From SURF-13 sp041695325 (GTDB lineage: Bacteria > Pseudomonadota > Gammaproteobacteria > SURF-13): a stretch of 34,250 nucleotides of DNA. The notes beneath the pieces were generated by a model that did no database searches, was not told the origin of the DNA, and worked only from the letters and a program-made list of their open reading frames with translations. The stretch's first letter is position 1. Each line of letters opens with the position of its first letter. Where the stretch lies: contig JBGFRC010000014.1 of the NCBI GenBank assembly GCA_041695325.1, positions 1 to 34,250 of the forward strand, given 5' to 3'. Below are positions 1 to 7,663 of the stretch, piece after piece. A program made the translations under genes and the position numbers.

Positions 1-14
1 CGCTCATTGCTCAT
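1..14 (-). CDS. Possible start of the next operon gene (partial, runs off the left edge)
   Basis: On the minus strand an ATG at position 14 opens a frame (Met-Ser-Asn-Glu...) that leaves the window, 14 bases after the stop of the Lon-type protease gene. Only four codons are visible and no clear Shine-Dalgarno sequence precedes them, so the product cannot be identified. Position and strand are what one would expect of another gene of the hydrogenase operon. The missing catalytic large subunit (hydA) is the obvious candidate, but that is inference only. Confidence 0.25.
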
Positions 15-28
15 AAAGGGCCGACGAT

Positions 29-2509
29 CTACTCTTCCTCATTTTCTTCCTCGTCGTCTCCACTTTTCTGCTTTCCGCCCTTCGCGCCTTCGCCGAACTC
101 CTGGCGTATCAGCGCAAACTCATATAATTTCACCGCGACCAGATAATTGACGGTGCCCGGCGGCAGCTTGCCGTCCTTATCGGGCGCGCCGGCGGCCACG
201 CCGGTCAGCATCTCGATCGCCTGATCTATGTTCTCCACCGGATAAATGTGGAATTGTCCCGCCGCCGCGGCCTGCACCACGTCCTCGCGCAACATCAGGT
301 TTTTTACATTCGCGACGGGTATCAGCACCCCCTGATCGCCGGTCAGTCCGCGCGCCTTGCAGATGTCGAAAAATCCTTCGATCTTGTCGTTCACGGCGCC
401 TATCGCCTGCACCTGGCCGAATTGATTCACCGATCCGGTCACGGCCAGCGACTGCCTGACCGGAATCTCGGCCAGGCTGGACAGTAGCGCGCACAGCTCG
501 GTAAGCGAGGCGCTGTCTCCCTCGACAAAGCCGTAGGACTGCTCAAACACCAGGCTCGCGGCGAGCGACAGCGGCCTGTCCTTGGAGTAACGCGCGGCCA
601 GAAACGACGACAGAATCAACACGCCCTTGGAATGGATGGCGCCGGAGAGCTTCACCTCGCGTTCGATGTTGATGAACTCGCCCTCGCCCAGCCGTGTGGT
701 GGCGGTGATGCGCATCGGCTGGGCGAAGCTGTGCGCGCCCAGCTCCACCACGGAAAGTCCGTTGACCTGTCCGACGGCGAGCCCGCGGGTGTCTATAAGC
801 AGCCTGCCGCGCAGGATTTCCTCCTGCACCTCGGCCTTCAGGCGTCCGCCGCGATGACGCCCGGCCTCGATCGCCCGTTGCACGTCCTCCGCGGCGACGT
901 TTTCGCGCCCCGCCTCGCGCGCCCAGTAATCCGCCTCGCGCATCACGTCCGCGACCCGCTGCATGTGGGTGGACAGCTTTTCCGCGTCCTCGACGATGCG
1001 CGCGCTGTGCTCGATGATCCGCGCCACCGCGCCGCGCGCGAACGGCAGCAGATTTTCCTTGCGCGCCAGGGTGGCGATCATCCTGGCGTAGAGCAGATGA
1101 TTTTCCGGGCTGCGCCCCAGCGTCTCCTCAAAATCCGCCGCGACCTTGAACAGCTCGCTGAATTCCGGGTCATATTCATGCAGCAGATAGTAAAACAGCC
1201 TGTCGCCGAACAGGATGATTTTTACCTCCAGCGGAATGGGCTCAGGCTCCAGCGACACGGTGCTGATCAGGCTGTACATCTGTCCCAGCGACTCGATGCG
1301 GATTTCGCGCGCATAAAGCGCGCGCTTGAGCGATTCCCACACGAACGGATGAGACAGCACCTTGTGTATGTCGAGCAACAGATAGCCGCCGTTGGCGCGA
1401 TGCAGCGAGCCGGGTTTGATCAGGGTGAACTCCGTCACCAGGGTGCCGAATTGCGCGCTGTGCTCGATGCGCCCCAGCAGGTTGTTATAGCCTGGATTGT
1501 CCTCGCTGACGACGGGCGCGCCCTGCGCGGCGCTGTGATCCACCAGCACGTTCACCTGATAGCGATGCAGGGAAGGCCGTTCCGCGACGGCCAAACCCAG
1601 CAGGGTGACGGGCGACTCCTCCGTGCGGCGGAAATCGTCCACGTTCTCGATCACGTCCTGCTCCACGGCGGAAAGGTATTCCTGCAACGCGGGCAACTGC
1701 GTATATTTCTCGCGCAGCTCGTCTATCAGGTGACCCACGGCGCGCATGGTCACTTCGCGGTCCAGGGCCTTGACCTTCTCGCGCCGTTCCCTGCGCCACT
1801 GCGTGATCCGGCGGATCACGCCCTGCAAACGCTCCTGAAAGGCGCTCACCACCTTTTCCACGCGCTCCTTTTCCCGATCCGGGAGCTTGTCGTATTCCTC
1901 CGGAGCGATCACCTCGTTATTGCGCGCCGGCGCGAAGGCAAAGCCGCCCGGCGTGCGCAGCAGCGCCACGCCCCGCCGCATCGCCTCGTTGCCCAGCTCG
2001 GAAAGCGCCTGTTCCTGGCGTTCATTGAACGCCTTTTTTATCTCCTCGACCTTACGGCGGTATTCCTCGCTGTCGAACGCGGCGGGTATGGCGCTGCGCA
2101 GCTCTTCCACCAGTTGCGTCATGTCCTGGCGCAGCGTGACACCCCGTCCCGCGGGCAAGCGCAGCACGCGCGGTTTGTGGGGCTGCTCGAAGTTGTTGAC
2201 GTAGCACCAGTCGGAGGGCGGCGCTTCCTGTCTGGCGCGCGCCTCCAGATGGCCGCGCACGAAGGTGTGCTTGCCCATGCCCGGCGAACCGAGCACGAAG
2301 ATATTGTAGCCGCTGCGGCGCATCCCGGCGCCGAGCCGCACCGCATCCAACGCACGCGCCTGGCCGATGATTTCCGTCAGGTCATCAAGTTCTGCGGTGG
2401 TTTGGAAGGCAAATTGCTCCAAGGCGCAAGGCTGATAAAGCGCGGCGGAGCCGAGGGCCTTTATGTCGTTCGTTGTCATATCCATACGCGTATATTTTCC
2501 TTGGTTCAT
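29..2509 (-). CDS. Lon-type ATP-dependent protease (AAA_32/Lon_C family)
   Basis: A soluble AAA+ protease that should unfold and degrade cytoplasmic proteins using ATP. With the start at 2509 it has 826 residues. A Walker A motif, GSPGMGKH, lies near residues 74-81. The C-terminal Lon protease domain has the catalytic serine in GDSAS (about S666) and the lysine in NDK (about K709). Their spacing of 43 residues equals that of the E. coli Lon Ser-Lys dyad. There is no Lon substrate-binding N-domain, so it belongs to the shorter 'putative Lon-type' family and is not housekeeping Lon. It ends in a strongly acidic tail (DDEEENEEE). The frame is open to a GTG at 2518, but the ATG at 2509 overlaps the hydD stop (ATGA), implying translational coupling. 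A downstream ATG near 2476 is an alternative. Its place directly behind three hydrogenase subunits is unusual. Confidence 0.93.
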   Translation of the reverse strand: MNQGKYTRMDMTTNDIKALGSAALYQPCALEQFAFQTTAELDDLTEIIGQARALDAVRLGAGMRRSGYNIFVLGSPGMGKHTFVRGHLEARARQEAPPSDWCYVNNFEQPHKPRVLRLPAGRGVTLRQDMTQLVEELRSAIPAAFDSEEYRRKVEEIKKAFNERQEQALSELGNEAMRRGVALLRTPGGFAFAPARNNEVIAPEEYDKLPDREKERVEKVVSAFQERLQGVIRRITQWRRERREKVKALDREVTMRAVGHLIDELREKYTQLPALQEYLSAVEQDVIENVDDFRRTEESPVTLLGLAVAERPSLHRYQVNVLVDHSAAQGAPVVSEDNPGYNNLLGRIEHSAQFGTLVTEFTLIKPGSLHRANGGYLLLDIHKVLSHPFVWESLKRALYAREIRIESLGQMYSLISTVSLEPEPIPLEVKIILFGDRLFYYLLHEYDPEFSELFKVAADFEETLGRSPENHLLYARMIATLARKENLLPFARGAVARIIEHSARIVEDAEKLSTHMQRVADVMREADYWAREAGRENVAAEDVQRAIEAGRHRGGRLKAEVQEEILRGRLLIDTRGLAVGQVNGLSVVELGAHSFAQPMRITATTRLGEGEFINIEREVKLSGAIHSKGVLILSSFLAARYSKDRPLSLAASLVFEQSYGFVEGDSASLTELCALLSSLAEIPVRQSLAVTGSVNQFGQVQAIGAVNDKIEGFFDICKARGLTGDQGVLIPVANVKNLMLREDVVQAAAAGQFHIYPVENIDQAIEMLTGVAAGAPDKDGKLPPGTVNYLVAVKLYEFALIRQEFGEGAKGGKQKSGDDEEENEEE

Positions 2510-3279
2510 TTTTCCCACTCTTGCGCGCCTGTGCGGAAGGCGGGCGCCCAGCCGTTGATGAACCGCAACCGACGCACGATATCTTCATCGGAAAGGCCCA
2601 GTGCGCGGAAACGGCGTCCCAGCGCCCGCGTGTTGCCATCCTCTTGCGGCCCGAAGCAGCCGTAGCAATCGCGCTCATGGCGCGGACACAGCGCGCCGCA
2701 GCCGGTGCGTGTCACCGGCCCCAGGCACGGTTCGCCTCCCGCCACCAGCACGCACACGTGGCCAGCGCGTTTGCACTCCAGGCACACCGACTCGCCGGGG
2801 ATGCGCGGAGCCACCCGCGCCAGCAGGTCACTCAGCACACGTTTTAACTGCTGACGGTCTATCGGGCAACCCCACAGCTCCGCGTCCACCTTGACATGCT
2901 CCGAGACGGGCGTGGAGCGTGCGAGGCTGTCTATGTATTCCGGCCGGGCGTAAATCGCGCGCACGAACTCGTCGTGATCTTTCCAGTTGCGCAACGCCTG
3001 CAAGCCGCCCGCGGTGGCGCACGCGCCGATGGTGATGAGCAGACCGCTGGCGGCGCGTATGTCCCGGATGCGCCGCGCATCAGCGGAGGTGGAAATCGAG
3101 CCCTCCACAAAGGATACATCATAAGGGCCCGGCTGCATGGCGCTGGAAGCCTCGGCGAAATGCGCGATCTCCACCCGTCCCGCCAGGGTGAGCAAATCCT
3201 GCTCCAGATTCAAGAACTGTATCTGGCAGCCGTCGCAGGAGGCGAACTTGTGCACCGCGATGCGCAGTTTTCCGTCCAT
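2506..3279 (-). CDS. hydD: Group 3b NiFe hydrogenase (sulfhydrogenase) small subunit, delta
   Basis: The iron-sulfur small subunit, which carries electrons between the NiFe active site of the large subunit and the flavin subunit. It is 257 residues and cytoplasmic: no Tat signal is seen. The N-terminal CDGCQ motif and the GACATAGG and WGCP motifs supply ligands of the proximal cluster. The C-terminal half has CLECK, CLGP, CGALC and CYGCFG cysteine groups for the remaining [4Fe-4S] clusters. This is the layout of the NADH:ubiquinone oxidoreductase 20-kDa/HydD family. It begins one base after hydG and its TGA overlaps the ATG of the Lon-type gene. In known operons of the family the large subunit follows here; in this window it does not. 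Without a large subunit in view, assignment to group 3b rests on the HydB-HydG-HydD trio. Confidence 0.9.
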   Translation of the reverse strand: MDGKLRIAVHKFASCDGCQIQFLNLEQDLLTLAGRVEIAHFAEASSAMQPGPYDVSFVEGSISTSADARRIRDIRAASGLLITIGACATAGGLQALRNWKDHDEFVRAIYARPEYIDSLARSTPVSEHVKVDAELWGCPIDRQQLKRVLSDLLARVAPRIPGESVCLECKRAGHVCVLVAGGEPCLGPVTRTGCGALCPRHERDCYGCFGPQEDGNTRALGRRFRALGLSDEDIVRRLRFINGWAPAFRTGAQEWEK

Positions 3280-3280
3280 T

Positions 3281-4126
3281 TCAAAAACCTTTCACCGCCA
3301 GCAGCGTGCGCACCTCGCTATAGGAAAACACCGGGCCGTCCTTGCAGATGAATTTGCCGCCGAACATGCAGTGCCCGCAGTGCCCCACCGCGCACTGCAT
3401 GTTGCGCTCCAGGGAGAGATAAATATCCGCCGGCGCCATGCCTCGCCGCAGCAGATTTTCCGCCACCGCGCGCATCATCGGCTCCGGCCCGCACATCATG
3501 GCGACGCCTTTAAACATCTCCGGGGCTATGTCCTCCAGCGTCTGCGTCACCTGGCCCACGCGCCCGCGCCACTCCGGCGTGCCCTTGTCGGCGGTCAACA
3601 GTACCTGGGTGTCCGGCGCGGCGCACCAGCTCTGGATGCGCTCGCCGTAAATGAGGTCGCCGGGGTGCTTCACGCCGTGGCACAGGGTGAGCGCGCCGTA
3701 TAACTTGCGGCGCTGCAACGCGTAGTGAATCATGGAAGTGGTGGGCGCGCAGCCCAGGCCGCCGGTGATCAACAGCAGGCTGCGCCCGCGCGCCGCCTCC
3801 ACCGGCCAGCCGCGTCCGAACGGGCCGCGCAGTCCCAAGACATCGCCCGCCCTGAGCCGCTGCATGCCTTGGGTAACGCGCCCGACGGCGCGGATGGTGT
3901 GGTCTATCAATTGGGGATCATCGGGATCGGAAACGATGGAGATCGCCACCTCGCCCACGCCGTACAGATACAGCATGTTGAACTGGCCGGGCCGGAAGCG
4001 GTAGGCCGCGCGCACGCCGGCATCGCGCAGGCGCAGGCGTAAGGTGAAAATATCGCGCCCCTCCTCCACGCGCTCGACCACCTCTGCCGCCTGCGGCAGA
4101 TAAGGGTTAGGCGCAACGGCGTTCAT
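3281..4126 (-). CDS. hydG: Hydrogenase/sulfhydrogenase gamma subunit, FAD- and NAD(P)-binding
   Basis: The flavin subunit that exchanges electrons with NAD(P)H in group 3b hydrogenases, related to the electron-transfer subunit of dihydroorotate dehydrogenase. It has 281 residues. An N-terminal FAD-binding beta barrel shows the RPGQFNMLY motif; next comes an NAD-binding fold with ITGGLGCAP; last comes a [2Fe-2S] cluster segment with cysteines in CAVGHCGHC and FIC. The frame is open well upstream to 4480, but that extension is Arg/Pro-rich antisense-like sequence inside hydB. The ATG at 4126 is preceded by a strong GGAGGGGG ribosome site and overlaps the hydB stop (ATGA), so I place the start there. 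Confidence 0.92.
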   Translation of the reverse strand: MNAVAPNPYLPQAAEVVERVEEGRDIFTLRLRLRDAGVRAAYRFRPGQFNMLYLYGVGEVAISIVSDPDDPQLIDHTIRAVGRVTQGMQRLRAGDVLGLRGPFGRGWPVEAARGRSLLLITGGLGCAPTTSMIHYALQRRKLYGALTLCHGVKHPGDLIYGERIQSWCAAPDTQVLLTADKGTPEWRGRVGQVTQTLEDIAPEMFKGVAMMCGPEPMMRAVAENLLRRGMAPADIYLSLERNMQCAVGHCGHCMFGGKFICKDGPVFSYSEVRTLLAVKGF

Positions 4127-5262
4127 GATCCCCCCTCCGGCTGGGCGCCGCGCCTGCGCCGTGGCGCGGCAGGCAGGCGGATGGCGTTGACCTCTTCGAT
4201 CAAGTCTATGCCGGTGGGACACCAGGTGATGCAGCGCCCGCAGCCCACGCAGCCGCTGACGCCGAACTGCTCGATCCAGGCGGCGAGCTTGTGCGTGAGC
4301 CATTGGCGGTAGCGGTGGCGAATCTGCGGGCGGATCTGCGCGCCGTGGAGATAGCCGTGCTCCAAAGTAAAACAGGAGTCCCACTGGCGTTGATGTTCGC
4401 TCTCCTTGCCATCCAACGAGGCGACATCCGTCTCCCGGTGACAAAAACAGGTAGGACACACCATGGTGCAGTTGGCGCACGACAGGCAGCGCTCCGCCAC
4501 ATCATCCCAGCGCGAATGTTCGAGATTATTGAACAGCAGCGCCTGAATATCCGTGGTGTCCAGACGCCGCGTTTGACTGCGCGCCGCGGCCTCTATCGCC
4601 TGCGCCGCCTGCGTGATCTCCAGCTCGCGCGCGGGCTGCAAGGGCAGTTCGGCCAGCATCGCCCCTCCCGCCGCGCTGCCCGCCTCGATCAGAAAAGAAT
4701 CGTTAAGCTCCGTAAGCACGATGTCATAACCCGCACGCGCGCGCGGGCCGGTGTCCATCGAGGCGCAAAAGCAGGTGGCCGCCGAGCGCGTGCAGTTCAC
4801 CGCGACGATAAACAGGTTTTCCCGCCGCGCGCGATAATAGGGATCGCTGAAATCGTTGTATTGGTTTTCAAGAAAGGTGAGATCCTGCACCTGCATCCCG
4901 GCGAGATCACAGGCGCGCGCGCCGATCACGGCAAGAGGCTTTACCTCCGGCAGCGTCTCGTTAAAACGCACCTCGCCGTTTTGCGTCACCGTCCACAAGG
5001 TTTCCTGCGGGGCGAACAGAAACCGCTTCAGCGACTCCGGGCCGTGCACATAATCAAACAGGCGTCCGTTCCCGGAATCTTCCAGCCGGTATTTACCGGG
5101 CTCCTGCACGCTGGCCAGCCCAACAGGCAGATCATCGGCCCGATTGACTTCGGCGTACACAACCGCCCCACCTCGCACGCGCGGCCCCGCCACGCGATAG
5201 CCGCGCGCGCGCAACGCCTGAATCAGGAGGTCAAACTGATCCCGCCCCAGCAGCCCTTGCAT
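4123..5262 (-). CDS. hydB: Hydrogenase/sulfhydrogenase beta subunit, 4Fe-4S dicluster protein
   Basis: Iron-sulfur subunit that wires the flavin subunit to the small subunit in group 3b hydrogenases. It has 379 residues from the ATG at 5262. Two ferredoxin-type cysteine sets occur in the C-terminal third, CLSCANCTMVCPTC and CVGCGRCITWCP. The N-terminal part matches the general layout of the HydB family, with scattered cysteines such as ARACDLAG and CFCASMD. The frame is open to an ATG at 5283. I prefer 5262 because GGAGAG lies 8 bases upstream and because the predicted transcription start (about 5279) lies downstream of the 5283 ATG. First gene of the hydB-hydG-hydD-lon chain. Confidence 0.9.
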   Translation of the reverse strand: MQGLLGRDQFDLLIQALRARGYRVAGPRVRGGAVVYAEVNRADDLPVGLASVQEPGKYRLEDSGNGRLFDYVHGPESLKRFLFAPQETLWTVTQNGEVRFNETLPEVKPLAVIGARACDLAGMQVQDLTFLENQYNDFSDPYYRARRENLFIVAVNCTRSAATCFCASMDTGPRARAGYDIVLTELNDSFLIEAGSAAGGAMLAELPLQPARELEITQAAQAIEAAARSQTRRLDTTDIQALLFNNLEHSRWDDVAERCLSCANCTMVCPTCFCHRETDVASLDGKESEHQRQWDSCFTLEHGYLHGAQIRPQIRHRYRQWLTHKLAAWIEQFGVSGCVGCGRCITWCPTGIDLIEEVNAIRLPAAPRRRRGAQPEGGS

Positions 5263-5285
5263 GACCGGCTCTCCATACGCCATGC

Positions 5286-5291
5286 AGCATA
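5286..5291 (-). promoter_or_regulatory. Predicted -10 element of the hydrogenase operon promoter
   Basis: TATGCT on the minus strand resembles the sigma70 -10 consensus. It puts the transcription start near 5279. That is about 41 bases from the centre of the FNR-like site, and leaves a leader of about 17 bases with GGAGAG before the hydB ATG at 5262. Confidence 0.5.
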
Positions 5292-5312
5292 GCCAACCCC
5301 ACGCGGCCTGTC

Positions 5313-5326
5313 CTGATCTATATCAA
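5313..5326 (-). promoter_or_regulatory. FNR/Anr-like operator upstream of hydB
   Basis: TTGATATAGATCAG on the minus strand matches TTGAT-N4-ATCAA with one mismatch in the last base. It lies in the 74-base spacer between the trehalose synthase stop and the hydB start. Its centre is about -41 from the predicted transcription start, the class-II activator position known for FNR. This predicts induction of the hydrogenase under low oxygen. Confidence 0.62.
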
Positions 5327-5336
5327 ATAATTTCGT

Positions 5337-7631
5337 TTAAAGCAGTTGTAACTCGCCGACGCCCGTGGTCTTGCCGGCCTGTCCTTGCGCGCGCGTGGCG
5401 GCAAGCTCGGTGAGGAAGTTGGCGGCCCAACGGTAGATGTTATGCTCTTCCACGGTGCGGCGCATCCGGCGCATGCGCGCGCGCCGCTCTGCAGAATCCA
5501 TTTCCATGCCGTAACGGACGGCGTCTGCGAATTGTTCCGTATCATAAGGATTGATGATGAGCGCATCGGCGAGCTCGCGCGCCGCGCCCGCGAACTCCGA
5601 CAGAATCAGCACGCCCTCGGAATCCTGGGCGGCGACGTACTCCTTGGCCACCAAGTTCATGCCGTCGTGCAGGGAGCTGACGATGCACATCGAGGCCATG
5701 CGCAGAAACGCATGAACGGTAGCGGCGTCATGGTGGGCCACCAGAAAGTGTATGGGTTTCCAGCCGTTGGTCTGGTACTTCCAGTTGATTTCGTCGGCGA
5801 GCGCCTCCAGATGCGCAATGTGGTCGCGGTAGCGGCGGAGATGCGTGCGGCTTGGAGCGCCCAGCTCCACAAACGTGAATCGCCCGCGATACTGCGGATA
5901 TTTTTCCAGAAGCCGGCCCACGGCGCGGAAGCGCTCCGGCAAACCTTTGGTGTAATCAATACGATCCACGCCCACCGCAACGTAAGCGTCCTCAAGTTTG
6001 TGTTGGGCCTTGAGCGCCGCAATCTGACGCGCCAGCTCTTCACCCGCAGGGACCTTGCGCTCAGTCCAGTCCTGCACGCTGATGGGAAACGGACGCACCT
6101 GCGATACACGCCCTTTGAGCTCCACCGCAAAGTGGTCCCAATCAAGACGCGACTCGAGCACGCGATCCACCGTGTCCAGAAAGTTGTTGCAATACTGCTG
6201 CAGATGAAAGCCCACCAAGTCGGCGCCGAGCATGCCGGTGAGAATGTCCGCGCCCCACGGACAGATGCGGAACGCCTCCGGGTTCGGCCAGGGTATGTGC
6301 CAGAACAATCCCACCTGCACATCCGGGCGCGCCGCCTTCAGCAGTTGCGGCACCAGGGCAAGCTGATAATCCTGCACCAGCACCACGGCCTTGCCGTCGC
6401 CGATCTCATCTAGCACGGCGCCGGCGAAAAGCTGGTTCGCCTGGCGGTAGCATTCCCAGTCCGCGGCGCGGAACACCGGGCGTTCGTGCGCCAGGTGGCA
6501 CAGCGGCCACAAGCCCTCGTTGGAGAAGCCGTAGTAGTAGCCCTGCTCCTCCTCGCGCGTGAGCCACACGCGCCGCAGCGTATAGCGGGGGTCATCCGGC
6601 GGCACCGTGAGCCGTCCTGATGCGTCCGCGGTCTCGCGGTCGGCGTCGCCTCCGCCGTGTGCAATCCACACGCCGCCGCAGGCCTGCAGCACCGGATCGA
6701 GCGCGGTCACCAGGCCGCCGGCGGGCATAATCATGCGCGGATTGCCGTCGCGCAACTGGTGCATGTACGGCTCGCGATTGCTGACCACGATGAGCTGGCG
6801 CTCTTCGCCCAGCGCGGCGACGGCGTGGGTGCGCAGCCGGTCGCGGGTCCAGACCTGATCGGCGCGCATCGCCGCCTGCGACAGCCTGTGCCCGGTTGAG
6901 CGCGCAGCGCGGAAGGTTGCGGCGAGCCGGTCGGTCTCGCTGCGCAGCCAGGCCGACGGCAGACCGGGCGGCGGCGCGGAGACGTTCTCGGTGCGCAGGC
7001 GCCGCATCCAGTCGGCCAGCTTGTGCAGCGGGCGCTCATAGGCAAACCAGGTCATGCCGACCACGAGCATCACCGCGAACAGCGTCACCATCAGGATCCA
7101 GAAACCGTAGCGAACCAGCCGGCCGGTGGCGCGCTCGTCTATGTAAGAAATATCATGCGCCACCACCAATGTGCCGATCACCGATTCGCCCCTGTCCTTA
7201 AGCGGCAATGCGAAGACATGAATCGGCGCGCCCTGAAAGCGCGTGATATCGAGCGCATCCGAGCCGGTCTGCGCCGCCTGTCCGGCCGTGGGCTCAAGCC
7301 GATCTGCGAACTCCGCCACCACCTTGCCGGACGCCAGCAGCCGGCCGTCCGGCCGGAACACGGCGTAGCCGATCAGGCGGCTGTAACCATCGAGCCGCGT
7401 GCGCAAGGCATCGCGCGCCTGGGCATCGGGCTGCGTCAGGGCCCTTGCCACCGTTCCGGAAAGTTGCTGCGCCAGCACGTGGGCGCGGCGGGTCACGTCC
7501 TCGAGGTCAATCTGGCGCTCGTCGGCCACCTGCCGCCAGGCGAACAGGCCGGTGGCGACCCCGATGGCCGCGGCAATCAAAAGCCCCAGCCGCAGGGAGC
7601 GCGCGAGTTGCGGTCGTGCCGTCGTCGCCAT
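5337..7631 (-). CDS. Membrane-anchored trehalose-6-phosphate synthase (GT20) with N-terminal sensor-like region
   Basis: Makes trehalose-6-phosphate from UDP-glucose (or another NDP-glucose) and glucose-6-phosphate. It has 764 residues, far longer than E. coli OtsA (about 474). Residues 12-31 form a membrane helix, about 32-172 an extracytoplasmic segment, and about 176-198 a second helix followed by a short linker that may be HAMP-like. The GT20 catalytic domain starts near 285. Visible GT20 motifs are VSNREPY, GGLVTAL, QDYQLALVP, HIPWPNPEAF, VDRIDYTKG (the Arg and Lys of the phosphate site) and DGMNLVAKEYV. The open frame begins at 7751, inside the upstream gene. The ATG at 7631, with GAGGA 8 bases upstream, is the better start. 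Third gene of the trehalose unit, 32 bases after the GH15 gene. Membrane anchoring could allow control by an external signal such as osmolarity (inference). Confidence 0.92.
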   Translation of the reverse strand: MATTARPQLARSLRLGLLIAAAIGVATGLFAWRQVADERQIDLEDVTRRAHVLAQQLSGTVARALTQPDAQARDALRTRLDGYSRLIGYAVFRPDGRLLASGKVVAEFADRLEPTAGQAAQTGSDALDITRFQGAPIHVFALPLKDRGESVIGTLVVAHDISYIDERATGRLVRYGFWILMVTLFAVMLVVGMTWFAYERPLHKLADWMRRLRTENVSAPPPGLPSAWLRSETDRLAATFRAARSTGHRLSQAAMRADQVWTRDRLRTHAVAALGEERQLIVVSNREPYMHQLRDGNPRMIMPAGGLVTALDPVLQACGGVWIAHGGGDADRETADASGRLTVPPDDPRYTLRRVWLTREEEQGYYYGFSNEGLWPLCHLAHERPVFRAADWECYRQANQLFAGAVLDEIGDGKAVVLVQDYQLALVPQLLKAARPDVQVGLFWHIPWPNPEAFRICPWGADILTGMLGADLVGFHLQQYCNNFLDTVDRVLESRLDWDHFAVELKGRVSQVRPFPISVQDWTERKVPAGEELARQIAALKAQHKLEDAYVAVGVDRIDYTKGLPERFRAVGRLLEKYPQYRGRFTFVELGAPSRTHLRRYRDHIAHLEALADEINWKYQTNGWKPIHFLVAHHDAATVHAFLRMASMCIVSSLHDGMNLVAKEYVAAQDSEGVLILSEFAGAARELADALIINPYDTEQFADAVRYGMEMDSAERRARMRRMRRTVEEHNIYRWAANFLTELAATRAQGQAGKTTGVGELQLL

Positions 7632-7663
7632 GAAATTTTCCTCTCTCGGTCCTGCGCAGCGGG

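Noticed and set aside
632..2665. Long plus-strand open frame (677 codons) opposite the Lon-type protease gene
   Set aside because: Antisense of a well-supported gene; rich in Arg, Ala, His and Gln with no family motif, as expected of GC-rich shadow frames.
4127..4480. N-terminal extension of hydG to an upstream start
   Set aside because: The extension lies inside hydB and is Arg/Pro-rich; the ATG at 4126 has a strong ribosome site and a coupling overlap.
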